Assembly (NCBI GenBank): GCA_020854975.1
Contig: JAHKLQ010000197.1
Coordinates: 1-37,738 of the forward strand
Direction: 5' to 3'
From: Methanobacterium sp.
GTDB taxonomy: Archaea > Methanobacteriota > Methanobacteria > Methanobacteriales > Methanobacteriaceae
DNA length: 37,738 nucleotides
In this document: piece by piece, positions 26,175 through 37,738 of the stretch
Position numbering within the stretch: the first letter of the stretch is position 1
How the letters are laid out: each line of letters begins with the position of its first letter
Translations under genes and position numbers: made by a program
The notes under the pieces: generated by a model
Seen by the model: only the letters and a program-made list of their open reading frames with translations
Databases searched by the model: none
Told to the model about the DNA's origin: nothing

Positions 26175-27380
26175 ATGGAAATGCCCATAACCAAACCTTC
26201 TTTGGTTTCGTATGCTGACGAGATGGACTTCCCTAAATTAATAGGGGAAATGGCTGAAGAACGAAAAAATGGATTTATTAGGGTTACTGCACGTTCTGAA
26301 GAGGGCTATATTCTCTTTAAAGATGGAAAACAGGTAGCTGCTTCCTATGATAGATATTCAAAGTTAGAAGCTCTTGAAAAAATTACTTCTGCCCTTGAAA
26401 ATGCCAATACCTTAGTTGAAGTCTTTGATGTGGGTCCTGCTCAGGTGGATTATCTACTGGATCTTAACAAACCTTACCAAATCGAACAAGATTCAAATGT
26501 TTACGATGTAATTGGTGAACTGAAAAAAACAACAGAAACTCCTGAAGAGCCTGAGGTTATGGAGCCTGAGGTTATGGAGCCTGAGGTTATGGAGCCTGAG
26601 GTTATGGAGCCTGAAGTTGAAGAGCTTGAGGTTAAGGAGCCTGAGGTTGAAGAGTCTGAGGTTAAGGAGTCTGGCGTTGAAGAGCTTGAGGTTAAGGAGC
26701 CTGAGGTTATAGAACTTAAGGTTAATGGGGCGGAAGTTAAGGAAGCAGAGGTTAAAGAGCCTGAAAAACCTACTGCTCCAATAAAAGAACCTTCAAAACA
26801 ATCAGAATCTCTTGAAGCTTCACTTGGGATGAAAAAAATTGAGGAAATGAAATCAACAGAGGCTCCTAAAAATCCAGTGGTTGATAAGAAACCAAAAACA
26901 TCTAAAGAATCTGTAACAGAGTCAGAAACTTCTGAAACCTCATTTGATGAGGATACAACTGAAAAAATCTCTGCAGACCGTGCAGAACTTCTTAAAAAGT
27001 ATGGAATTAAAGATGTTGAAGAGGATGATGTTGAAAACCTCCTCCAATCCTACAAGGGAGGAATTATTGACGATGATGATGTGGAGAAAGTGGAACTGCT
27101 CCTCATGAACTTAATCAAAAAATCTGTACTGGGAATCCCCAAGATCAAGGGAGCGGAGGTCATGGTTTTCCTTGATAATTATAAAGAATTATCTGGAACC
27201 ATAAATATCATCACTGAATATGAAAATCAAGGTTTCCTAAACAGGATTGTGGGACAATCCAGAACAGCCAGTAACCTTAAAAGACAAATCATAAACATCT
27301 CTGAAATTGCCATTAAAAAGAGTTTCAGACAGTATCCTGAAGTAGTGGATAAATTTGAGATTAATGTAGAGTTTAGTTAG
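26175..27380 (+). CDS. DUF2226/PATAN-like protein with pentapeptide-repeat linker
   Basis: The protein has 401 residues. Residues 15-100 follow the PATAN/DUF4388-type pattern ([19 protein letters not shown], then [16 protein letters not shown] and [12 protein letters not shown]). This domain is found with Roadblock proteins and two-component signalling in bacteria. Residues about 125-194 are 14 degenerate EPEV(M/K/E) pentapeptides. After a Lys/Ser/Glu-rich stretch, residues 265-401 form a helical domain ([20 protein letters not shown] and on) that matches what I recall of DUF2226 proteins. The start is ATG with GGGAGATG upstream. It lies between sepF and minD on the same strand and has the same three-part plan as the Roadblock protein at 11.1-12.4 kb. 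Confidence 0.65.
   Translation: MEMPITKPSLVSYADEMDFPKLIGEMAEERKNGFIRVTARSEEGYILFKDGKQVAASYDRYSKLEALEKITSALENANTLVEVFDVGPAQVDYLLDLNKPYQIEQDSNVYDVIGELKKTTETPEEPEVMEPEVMEPEVMEPEVMEPEVEELEVKEPEVEESEVKESGVEELEVKEPEVIELKVNGAEVKEAEVKEPEKPTAPIKEPSKQSESLEASLGMKKIEEMKSTEAPKNPVVDKKPKTSKESVTESETSETSFDEDTTEKISADRAELLKKYGIKDVEEDDVENLLQSYKGGIIDDDDVEKVELLLMNLIKKSVLGIPKIKGAEVMVFLDNYKELSGTINIITEYENQGFLNRIVGQSRTASNLKRQIINISEIAIKKSFRQYPEVVDKFEINVEFS
26547..26756 (+). repeat. 14 tandem 15-bp units coding for EPEV-x
   Basis: Fourteen consecutive 15-base units. The first four (26547-26606) are identical GAGCCTGAGGTTATG, and the rest diverge mainly at the last codon (ATG, GAA, AAG). Identity of the first four suggests recent expansion by slippage, so linker length probably differs between strains. 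Confidence 0.9.
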
Positions 27381-27470
27381 ATCTAAATATAATTGTTCCA
27401 AATATAAAATTGTAGTTAGTAATGTTGAATAAGTAAAAGTTTAAAAAAAGCATGAATTAGGAGGAATTCG

Positions 27471-28250
<780 letters not shown>

Positions 28251-28278
28251 AAATTCTAATCTCATATAAAGGAGTTAC

Positions 28279-29073
28279 ATGTCTAGATTTATTGCTCTAG
28301 CATCTGGAAAAGGAGGTGTGGGGAGAACTTCCCTTACTTTTAACCTGGGAGTAGCTCTCAGTCTTTTCGGTGAAGAAGTGGTCATGCTGGATTTGGATCT
28401 TATGATGTCCAACATGGATGTTATCACCGGACTCTTAAACCCTGAAGTGACCCTGCACGATGTTTTAATGCGTGATAAAGCTGTTCAGGACTGTGTGTAC
28501 CAGGTCAATCAAGGAGCACTTGTAATACCCACTGGAATGCACTTTGAAACTCTTAAAACCATTAACCCTAACTATGTCTCCTGGAAAAGGATAATGGAAG
28601 AAATATCATCTTATGGGAATATATTCCTCATGGACCTACCCTCTGGAATAAACTCTAACATATTCGAAGCCCTCCCAGAAGACACTGAAGCCATACTGGT
28701 CACTAATTCCACCATGCCCGCTGTTGCTGATGCCCTAAAGATTCGAATCCTTTTAAACGAGCTTAACATAGAAATTCTTGGTTTTGTTCTGAACATGTGG
28801 TATGATGATAAGTTTCTGCTTTCAGTTAATGAAATAGAGTCCATACTGGAAGTACCTATGATTTCGGTGATTTCATATGACCGGGAAATGGATCGCTCCA
28901 TAGCTTTAGGCAGTTCAGTGATGGAGTTAAACCCAGCTTCACCCATCAGTAATGAAATAATGCAACTGGCAGCAGATCTGGTAGGAAAACAATATAAAGC
29001 TGTTCAACCAGATAAAGAAGGCATAATGGAGCGAATTAAGAAGTTTGTGGGTATTTTACCCGAAAATAAATAA
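28279..29073 (+). CDS. MinD-like paralogue with altered P-loop (GRT for GKT)
   Basis: This 264-residue protein is clearly related to the preceding MinD along its whole length. The P-loop reads SGKGGVGRTS, so the lysine that contacts the ATP phosphates is R16, while the signature lysine K11 stays. The A' region is LDLDLMMSNMDV and Walker B is LMDLPSGINS. The amphipathic C-terminus (KEGIMERIKKFVGILPENK) is kept. An Arg at this site usually weakens or abolishes ATP hydrolysis, so this may be a regulatory or ATP-locked partner of the first MinD. The start is ATG with AAAGGAG 4 bases before. Codon usage does not look foreign, which fits old duplication rather than decay. Confidence 0.88.
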   Translation: MSRFIALASGKGGVGRTSLTFNLGVALSLFGEEVVMLDLDLMMSNMDVITGLLNPEVTLHDVLMRDKAVQDCVYQVNQGALVIPTGMHFETLKTINPNYVSWKRIMEEISSYGNIFLMDLPSGINSNIFEALPEDTEAILVTNSTMPAVADALKIRILLNELNIEILGFVLNMWYDDKFLLSVNEIESILEVPMISVISYDREMDRSIALGSSVMELNPASPISNEIMQLAADLVGKQYKAVQPDKEGIMERIKKFVGILPENK

Positions 29074-29173
29074 TCCTAGGATAAAGAATTATCAAAGAAT
29101 AAAAATAACCAAATTTTTTATTCACAGTTCATTCAATCAATTAATTAAAAATTTTTTTTATAAAGATGGAAAA

Positions 29174-30046
29174 ATGAATTACAATAGTGTTGATGTGTCC
29201 TGTCTGGGAACCTGTAACATAGATTTCATCAGTCGCGTCCCCTTTTTCGCACAGGCTGAAGATGAAGTTGATGTAAAAAAATTATATATCTGTTTGGGTG
29301 GTTCAGCACTTAACTTTGCCTCAAGAATTTCTTCTCTGGGATTTAAGACAGGGATAATGGCCAGAGTCGGGGAAGATTATTATGGTATGTTGATTGGACA
29401 GGAACTTAGGCAAATGGGAATTGACACCCGAAGACTTTTATCCCTTGATGATGATACTGGAATGGCATTTGTAGCCATTGATGAAGAAGGGGAAAAATCA
29501 GTTTACAGTTACATTGGTGCTAATGCCCATTTCAAACTTGAAAAAGAAGATAAAGATTACATTAAAAATTCAAATCACCTGCACCTTACTGGAATGTACT
29601 CCGAAGTGGCTGAGGAAGCATCAAAGTATGCTAATCAATTATCTTTTAACCCGGGAACTCCTCTTTCTGCTATGGGTATTGAAAAGTTAGAAAACATCAT
29701 AAAAAGAACTAAAATCCTCTTTTTAAATCAGAATGAAGTTTCCTTATTGACAAAAATGAAAGGGGAGGATGGAATTTCTTTACTGCTGGAGATGGGTGTT
29801 CTTATGGTAGTAGTGACCAGTGCAGGTGAAGGGGCCAGATTGTTCACTGAAGAAGGGATGATTTTCTCCCCAGCTAAAGAAGTGTGTGCCGTGGATACTA
29901 CTGGTGCTGGGGATAACTTCGCTGCAGGATTCATTGCCTCATTTATGAAGGGAAATGAACTGAAAGAGTGTTTAGATCTTGCCAGTCACACTGCCTCTCT
30001 TTGTGTGGGGAAAATTGGTGGCACTACTTCCAGAATTCGATTTTAA
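29174..30046 (+). CDS. PfkB-family carbohydrate/nucleoside kinase
   Basis: The protein has 290 residues. It belongs to the ribokinase/PfkB fold, which phosphorylates sugars or nucleosides with ATP. It has the N-terminal CLGTCNIDFISRVP and YICLGGSALNFASRISSLG, and the C-terminal signature AVDTTGAGDNFAAGFIASFM with the catalytic Asp. The substrate cannot be inferred. A longer frame opens at 29045 inside the end of the MinD paralogue, but its first 43 residues are AT-driven low complexity, so I start at ATG 29174, even though only a weak GATGGA precedes it. It follows the MinD paralogue by 100 bases and may be a separate unit. Confidence 0.85.
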   Translation: MNYNSVDVSCLGTCNIDFISRVPFFAQAEDEVDVKKLYICLGGSALNFASRISSLGFKTGIMARVGEDYYGMLIGQELRQMGIDTRRLLSLDDDTGMAFVAIDEEGEKSVYSYIGANAHFKLEKEDKDYIKNSNHLHLTGMYSEVAEEASKYANQLSFNPGTPLSAMGIEKLENIIKRTKILFLNQNEVSLLTKMKGEDGISLLLEMGVLMVVVTSAGEGARLFTEEGMIFSPAKEVCAVDTTGAGDNFAAGFIASFMKGNELKECLDLASHTASLCVGKIGGTTSRIRF

Positions 30047-30130
30047 CACTTAATTTATTCGTTTAACACTCTTAGTTTATTTGTTCATCAATTTACCTGT
30101 TTAATTTCATTACTTATTCCAATTCATGGT

Positions 30131-30898
30131 TTAAAAACCATAGAAATCCACTGCATTCTTATGGGCCAACATGTTTATTTTTCTATTATTCCAACCGGCC
30201 AGTTTAAGCTGGTGAACAGTTTTAGGAACAGATAATGGATCGGAGGGTGAAGAACTCATATCACTATCCAGCATAAACTGTCCAGGATCATAATCGCTGA
30301 ATGTATCATATAAAAGTTCAACAGCTTCCTGAGGGGTCATCTTTTGTGGTTGCACCGTGATTCCCAGCATTCCATCAAAATCAGCCATGAGATCTATAAT
30401 GGAGAAATCCACATGATCCACCACCACCATGGCAGGATCTATATTTCCCTGAATTATGGAGAGAGTTTTCATGGTAATTTCCCTTTTATTGGTTCGAGGT
30501 GTGTGCACCACCACTTTCATCCCCATTTCATCAGCAATCTGAAGTTGGCTGGTGAAAACTTCTTTCTCAAGGTCAGAAGCAGTTTCAAGTCCAACTTCCC
30601 CTAAGGCGATCACATCTTTCTGGTCCAGAAACCAGGGTAGTTTTCGAAGAACCAGTTTATAATCCTCACAGATACTCCTAGGGTGAATTCCCAAAGCTGC
30701 TTTCAGGGTTAACCCATTACTTTCAGCCCTTTTAAAATCGTTTTCCAATATGCGATGGAAATGATCCAGCACCACAGCTGAGGTGCTCATTCGCATGGGA
30801 TCATGGGCCAGTGTAAGGGCAGATTCAATACCAGCCACTGCCATGTTCTCAAAATCTTCATAAGGCCTACAGTCTGCATGTATATGGGCATCTATCAT
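30131..30898 (-). CDS. TatD-related metal-dependent hydrolase
   Basis: This 255-residue TIM-barrel amidohydrolase-type protein has metal motifs IDAHIHADC at the start, a central ALGIHPRS, then IALGEVGLE, VVVHTPR, VVVDHVDF and FMLDSDMSS. It resembles archaeal TatD-like hydrolases. Bacterial TatD is a 3'-5' exonuclease, but archaeal members have no established role. TTG 30907 abuts the GGAG site, so ATG at 30898, nine bases beyond it, is the better start. It is convergent with the PfkB gene, with 84 bases between the stops. Confidence 0.82.
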   Translation of the reverse strand: MIDAHIHADCRPYEDFENMAVAGIESALTLAHDPMRMSTSAVVLDHFHRILENDFKRAESNGLTLKAALGIHPRSICEDYKLVLRKLPWFLDQKDVIALGEVGLETASDLEKEVFTSQLQIADEMGMKVVVHTPRTNKREITMKTLSIIQGNIDPAMVVVDHVDFSIIDLMADFDGMLGITVQPQKMTPQEAVELLYDTFSDYDPGQFMLDSDMSSSPSDPLSVPKTVHQLKLAGWNNRKINMLAHKNAVDFYGF

Positions 30899-31182
30899 TC
30901 TATTCAACTCCTATAGTCATCAAATTACCTCAACTCATGGAATTATTTTAAATTTATTTTTATTCTCCCTTAAATTCCAATTACCTATTAATTCTCCAGT
31001 TATCTATCCAATTATCTATTAATTCTTTAATATCTACCAGTTTTATACCCACCCCAACATCCAAATTTCTTAGGTTAATGCTTGGTAACTGAAATTCTTA
31101 AATTATCAAAATTAATTAAGAGCTTTAACCTTATAGTAATTAATGGAGCTTCAGCTTCCGATAAACTAACGGAGGTTTTAAT

Positions 31183-31338
31183 GTGGATGTGGAAGAAATG
31201 GCCAAAAAGGCCACATTGAAGGATTTAAAGGCAATAGCTAAAAAACATGACCTAAAACTGGGGCGCTGCCCAACCAAACTCAAAATAGCCAAAATGATCC
31301 CAAAAGAAGAATTAGAAGCACTGGTTGGCAAGGAATAA
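31183..31338 (+). CDS. Small basic SAP-like protein (51 residues)
   Basis: GTG 31183 has GGAGG (31171-31175) 7 bases upstream and opens a frame of 51 residues. The frame contains ATLKDLKAIAKKHDLKLGRC and then TKLKIAKMIPKEELEAL. The two short helices separated by a Gly-containing turn resemble SAP or Rho-N type nucleic-acid binding modules, and the protein is Lys-rich. An ATG at 31181 in another frame closes after 12 codons. Codon and residue use look coding. It is convergent with glyS. The function is unknown; nucleic-acid binding is my inference. Confidence 0.65.
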   Translation: MDVEEMAKKATLKDLKAIAKKHDLKLGRCPTKLKIAKMIPKEELEALVGKE

Positions 31339-31404
31339 ATTAACAGAAAAGAATAATTCAAAAACAAAAAACTGGACTTAAAAAGTGGAATAGTGAGATG
31401 AAGA

Positions 31405-33138
<1,734 letters not shown>

Positions 33139-33235
33139 ATACATCCTCTCAAATCAAATTCAAAATATTCTGAAATAATCTAAAACTTTAAAGCTTTTAA
33201 GTAATTCAAACTAATCAAATTCAGGTTTATCAAAT

Positions 33236-33844
33236 TTAAAGTAATTGTGTCTGGTCACGATCCAGTATCTCATAATCCTGTTTGATTTTGCTGGTAACAG
33301 GCTTATCTTGACCCATATACTTACTATCCCTACTCGGATGACCATAAGGTCGTTCTGAAGGAGTAGTCATAGTTTCAAACACAATCTGGCATACTCTTTG
33401 ACCAGTGTAGAGTGCAACAGGCATTTTACCTATGTTAGAAATTTCCAGGGTGATTTTACCCTGGAATCCAGGGTCAATATAACCTGCAGTGACGTGCATG
33501 GTGATTCCCAGGCGTCCCATGGAAGAACGCCCCTCCACCCTAGCCACCAGATCATCAGGAAGGGTAACAGATTCATAAGTGGTGGCCAAGGCAAACTCTC
33601 CAGGATGTATTATAAAAGGCTCCCCCTGCTCCAAGTGGAAGGATTCCATGTACGATTCCAGGTCTGATTTGTCAAGAGGATCGATGCATGGCTTCCGGAT
33701 AATGCGAAAACCTTTAAACTCATTGCCGATCCTAAGATCCACTGATGATGGCTGAATCTGCCTATCAGGATCTTCCAATGGGTCAATGATAATTTTTCCT
33801 TCTTCTAAATATTTTTTGATGTCCTGGTCACTTAAAATAGCCAT
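33236..33844 (-). CDS. dcd: dCTP deaminase (possibly bifunctional dCTP deaminase/dUTPase)
   Basis: This 202-residue trimeric enzyme makes dUTP from dCTP (or dUMP directly in bifunctional archaeal forms) for thymidylate synthesis. Its motifs are IQPSSVDLRIGNEF, ARVEGRSSMGRLGI, HVTAGYIDPGFQGKITLEI with the catalytic Glu, and GQRVCQIVFE. The length matches the Methanocaldococcus bifunctional enzyme (about 204), so that activity is possible, but I cannot separate the two from motifs alone. The ATG has GAAGGAT upstream. It begins 21 bases after the stop of the DUF1512 gene, in the same operon. Confidence 0.93.
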   Translation of the reverse strand: MAILSDQDIKKYLEEGKIIIDPLEDPDRQIQPSSVDLRIGNEFKGFRIIRKPCIDPLDKSDLESYMESFHLEQGEPFIIHPGEFALATTYESVTLPDDLVARVEGRSSMGRLGITMHVTAGYIDPGFQGKITLEISNIGKMPVALYTGQRVCQIVFETMTTPSERPYGHPSRDSKYMGQDKPVTSKIKQDYEILDRDQTQLL

Positions 33845-33865
33845 ATTATCCTTCCATCCCTCTAA

Positions 33866-35017
33866 TTATTTCTTTTGATTTTCTTTCTTGCTATTTATCC
33901 TTTTTTTGATATTTATCTTTTCCAGATCACAGATGATATTGGGAATACCATTACTGTTTCCCACCCCCACCACCAATACATTGGAACCTTCAGGGGAACG
34001 TAAAATTGCTTCGCTGACTACTTTTAATGCTTTATTGGATGATTCTAATATTTTTTTGTTCATCTGACATATGGCCTCTTCGGGACTCATCTTAACTATA
34101 ACCGCATCGATCTGAAGGTTATGTTCCATCATCTCTTCCTCTATAATCCACTTATCCACCCCTGGACCTCCAACACCAACTCCGATACCTTCAGCCACGG
34201 TCCCCGTAGTTTCACCTTCCATTTTAAGTGCAGCATCCACAGTAATAATCATTTTAATCTCTTTCTCTTTGATAAGGGACGTGATTGTTTTACCCACCTT
34301 TCCCACTCTACCTCCCGGACCTTTAGCCCGGGCAATAACCACAGTTCTTCCTTCCAGCTTTTTACACCCCACAACCATTTCGCCTCGTTCTTCCAGTTGA
34401 GATTCTTCCACTCCCTGAAGAAGTAAACCTGCTACCAATGGCCCTAAACCATCCCCTATGGGATTTCCCTCAGAAAATGATTTTATACCTTCAAATTGAG
34501 CATTCACCATCTTTAAAAGTAGTGGGAGGTTCATCTGAAGCATGAGGAGTATCTGCAGGTTCCCTGTTTTACGGGCAAGCTCTAAGTTATGACGCACCAT
34601 CTTGGCCACACTGTTAAGCGCCAGTATGGATTTAAGTGTCATTATAATACTTGCCTGCCATTCACTGTCTGCCTGAGGAGCCACCCTATCTGCCATATAA
34701 TGGAAACGATCTTCACTCATCTCCAGGATTTTCTGGAGTTTAGGGACAATTCCCTGGGGATCCATATCTACAGGGGGAATAACAAAAAATTCCAGATAAT
34801 TCTCAATGGCGGGTAAAGGGTCTGATTCTGCTTTCCCCTCCTCATTACACAGTTTGACCAGTATCTTCTTACTTTCATCCACCTTACCCTCCACTTCTTC
34901 AGCAACTTTAGTAACAGAAGAGAGTAATCTGCTGCGCAAAATCCTGGGCAGAAACAGAATAAAGATAATAACGATGATTATCCCTATAATTTCAAGGGGG
35001 CCGAGTCCAAACAACAT
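33866..35017 (-). CDS. DUF1512 membrane-anchored archaeal protein
   Basis: This 383-residue protein has one N-terminal membrane segment (IIGIIIVIIFILFLPRIL) and a large cytosolic part. It contains a Leu/Met-rich helix bundle (SIIMTLKSILALNSVAKM, LQILLMLQMNLPLLLKMV) and then an alpha/beta domain with Gly-rich loops (RAKGPGGRVGKVGKTITSLI, AEGIGVGVGGPGVDKWIIEE, VVGVGNSNGIP). It fits the archaeal DUF1512 family, whose role is unknown. The GPGG/GVGGPGVD loops suggest phosphate or nucleotide binding. It lies 21 bases after trmJ and 21 bases before dcd, so it is cotranscribed with tRNA modification and nucleotide genes. Confidence 0.85.
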   Translation of the reverse strand: MLFGLGPLEIIGIIIVIIFILFLPRILRSRLLSSVTKVAEEVEGKVDESKKILVKLCNEEGKAESDPLPAIENYLEFFVIPPVDMDPQGIVPKLQKILEMSEDRFHYMADRVAPQADSEWQASIIMTLKSILALNSVAKMVRHNLELARKTGNLQILLMLQMNLPLLLKMVNAQFEGIKSFSEGNPIGDGLGPLVAGLLLQGVEESQLEERGEMVVGCKKLEGRTVVIARAKGPGGRVGKVGKTITSLIKEKEIKMIITVDAALKMEGETTGTVAEGIGVGVGGPGVDKWIIEEEMMEHNLQIDAVIVKMSPEEAICQMNKKILESSNKALKVVSEAILRSPEGSNVLVVGVGNSNGIPNIICDLEKINIKKRINSKKENQKK

Positions 35018-35038
35018 TTTACCAACACCAACCCTTTA

Positions 35039-35734
35039 TTAGTTTATCCGGTCCTTTATCCGTCTGAACATACCTTTAAGAGTATGTGCTTCCCTTCCAG
35101 ATATAAAAGCCCTTCCCATTATTCTCCTGAAGACTGTGGAAGCATTCTTCTTTTTATGGGGGGGATAATCCAGATTATCCAGCACATCATCCATATACTC
35201 AATTAAACTCTGCTTTTCTTCTAAAGATGCTTCATCCAAGTCTTCCACAGGGTATTCTTTCTCCATTTTAAATAATTCATAGAAGATGATGGCAGCAGCA
35301 TGGGTGATATTGAGAATGGGATATGAATCATGGGTAGGAATGGAAACCACCACATCACATAGTTCCAGTTCATGGTTGGTGAGACCATCACCTTCCCTTC
35401 CAAATACCAGTGCAACATCTCCCTCTACATTTAATGATTGGGCCAGGTTTTCAGGGGTTACTGCAATACGTGGCACGTTATAACTCCCCCCTGCCGTACC
35501 AGTAGTTCCCACTGCAAAATCGATCCTGTTAATTTCCAGGAATTCTCCTAATGTAGAGTACTCCTGATGATTATAAATGATTTCACGAGCATGCATGGCT
35601 TGGTAGTAAGCCTCATTTTCAAGAGAACATGGATTTATAAGGATCAACTGGTTTAAACCGAAATTTTTCATGGTCCTGGCCAGGAACCCTATATTACCAG
35701 AAGTCTCTGGCTCCACAAAAACCACATAAATCAT
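35039..35734 (-). CDS. trmJ: TrmJ-type SPOUT tRNA 2'-O-methyltransferase
   Basis: This 231-residue trefoil-knot methyltransferase of the SpoU/TrmJ group has VFVEPETSGNIGFLARTMKNFG (motif 1 with the catalytic Arg region), VALVFGREGDGLTNHELELC (motif 2) and IPTHDSYPILNITHAAAIIFYEL (motif 3, S-adenosylmethionine knot). Archaeal TrmJ methylates position 32 of tRNA. A helical C-terminal tail (KKKNASTVFRRIMGRAFISG) matches the TrmJ extension. The ATG has GAGGA 6 bases upstream. It follows tfrB by 65 bases. Confidence 0.9.
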   Translation of the reverse strand: MIYVVFVEPETSGNIGFLARTMKNFGLNQLILINPCSLENEAYYQAMHAREIIYNHQEYSTLGEFLEINRIDFAVGTTGTAGGSYNVPRIAVTPENLAQSLNVEGDVALVFGREGDGLTNHELELCDVVVSIPTHDSYPILNITHAAAIIFYELFKMEKEYPVEDLDEASLEEKQSLIEYMDDVLDNLDYPPHKKKNASTVFRRIMGRAFISGREAHTLKGMFRRIKDRIN

Positions 35735-35799
35735 TATTATTCCTCTTTAATATCTCACCAGTTAATGTACTAGTAAATCAAAACTCTTCCTTCAAAAAA

Positions 35800-37317
<1,518 letters not shown>

Positions 37318-37738
37318 TTCTATCTCCAGATTCATTTAAAATCTTATTTCGATATTATTTAGATTTACGTGAGATACACATGTTATAATAAGTTTAATCA
37401 TTTTTTAACTCTATTTTGAAATGCCTGTCTAGTTCTGGAACAGGAGTTATAAAATAGAATCAATAAAGTATTGAACTTTATTTCCTATAAAATATTTATA
37501 ATGAAACACTTTACTTTCTATAAACTTTTTATAATGAAACACTTTACTTTCTATAAACTTTTTATAATGAAACACGTTACTTCTTACTGAACTATTAAAT
37601 TAAAGGGAAAATATTCGTTGGAAAATAAAAAAATGGTTGAAATCTTATACAATAATCATAACTAAAGTCATATTATCATTAATAGGATATAATTAAATTT
37701 TAAGTTAATGTTATATATGGTAAATCCTTATTTAATGG
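37318..37738. other. AT-rich upstream region of tfrB, no gene seen
   Basis: These 421 bases up to the window edge contain no gene-like frame. They hold the tandem repeats listed separately (37462-37593) and further AT-rich sequence. The promoter of tfrB and perhaps that of a gene beyond the edge must be here. Confidence 0.5.
37462..37593. repeat. Four tandem 33-bp imperfect repeats upstream of tfrB
   Basis: Units start at 37462, 37495, 37528 and 37561, an exact 33-base period. Units 2 and 3 (37495-37560) agree through TTTATAATGAAACACTTTAC and the CTATAAACTT that ends the unit. Unit 1 is degenerate, and unit 4 matches only in its first half. Each good unit contains TTTATA (plus strand) and TTTATAG (minus strand), both like archaeal TATA boxes. 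There are no unique spacers, so this is not CRISPR. Confidence 0.85.

Noticed and set aside
29045..29173. N-terminal extension of the PfkB kinase overlapping the MinD paralogue
   Set aside because: The residues are low-complexity AT-driven (Lys, Asn, Phe) and the kinase fold begins just after ATG 29174.
37462..37593. Possible CRISPR array
   Set aside because: Units follow each other directly with a 33-base period and no unique spacers, and no cas gene is in the window.

Overview
The window looks like a chromosomal segment of a methanogenic archaeon of the order Methanobacteriales, most likely a Methanobacterium-type organism. The evidence is the archaeal clamp loader (rfcS-rfcL), an Mvh-type [NiFe]-hydrogenase, thiol:fumarate reductase subunit B, 2-phosphoglycerate kinase, archaeal SepF with MinD proteins, an archaeal glycyl-tRNA synthetase, AT-rich spacers with TATA-like boxes, and purine-rich Shine-Dalgarno (SD) sites. 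I see no insertion sequence, phage gene, CRISPR array, rRNA or tRNA. This is core and lineage-specific chromosome rather than a mobile island.

Layout. 1-6.6 kb: the end of an unknown gene, a zinc-ribbon protein, a PhoU/TrkA-C regulator, an Lrp/AsnC regulator, an MgtE-like cation transporter, a two-gene phosphoesterase/nuclease operon on the minus strand, and a SHOCT-type membrane protein. 6.7-12.4 kb (minus strand): a response regulator-PAS-histidine kinase hybrid, rfcS-rfcL with a hairpin/oligo-T terminator, and a large Roadblock protein with an E/P-rich linker. 12.8-16 kb (minus): a four-gene hydrogenase operon (ferredoxin, V4R-like protein, small subunit, large subunit). 16.3-18.7 kb (minus): a tightly packed rnz-mscS-sortase operon. 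19.1-20.6 kb (plus): nadC and a very acidic protein whose core resembles a histone fold. 20.8-24.5 kb (minus): a ZPR1 zinc-finger protein, a REC-PAS-GAF protein, 2-phosphoglycerate kinase (apparently starting at CTG), and a small Roadblock protein. 24.7-30 kb (plus): DUF1611, sepF, a DUF2226/PATAN-like protein, minD, a second minD-like gene with an altered P-loop, and a PfkB kinase. 30-37.3 kb: a TatD-like hydrolase, a 51-residue SAP-like gene, then a minus-strand run tfrB, trmJ, DUF1512, dcd, glyS. The right end carries 33-bp tandem repeats upstream of tfrB.

How the genes may work together. The most interesting block is 24.2-29.1 kb. SepF (the archaeal FtsZ anchor), two MinD-type ATPases with amphipathic C-termini, a PATAN-like protein and a divergent Roadblock protein look like a cell-division or cell-polarity module in which one MinD has lost the canonical P-loop lysine. 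The second is the hydrogenase operon: it has Mvh-like catalytic subunits but neither mvhD nor mvhB, which normally link this enzyme to heterodisulfide reductase. A ferredoxin and a V4R-like protein stand in their place, suggesting a different electron partner or a regulated enzyme. All functional assignments are read from motifs and general family knowledge; no database search was run.
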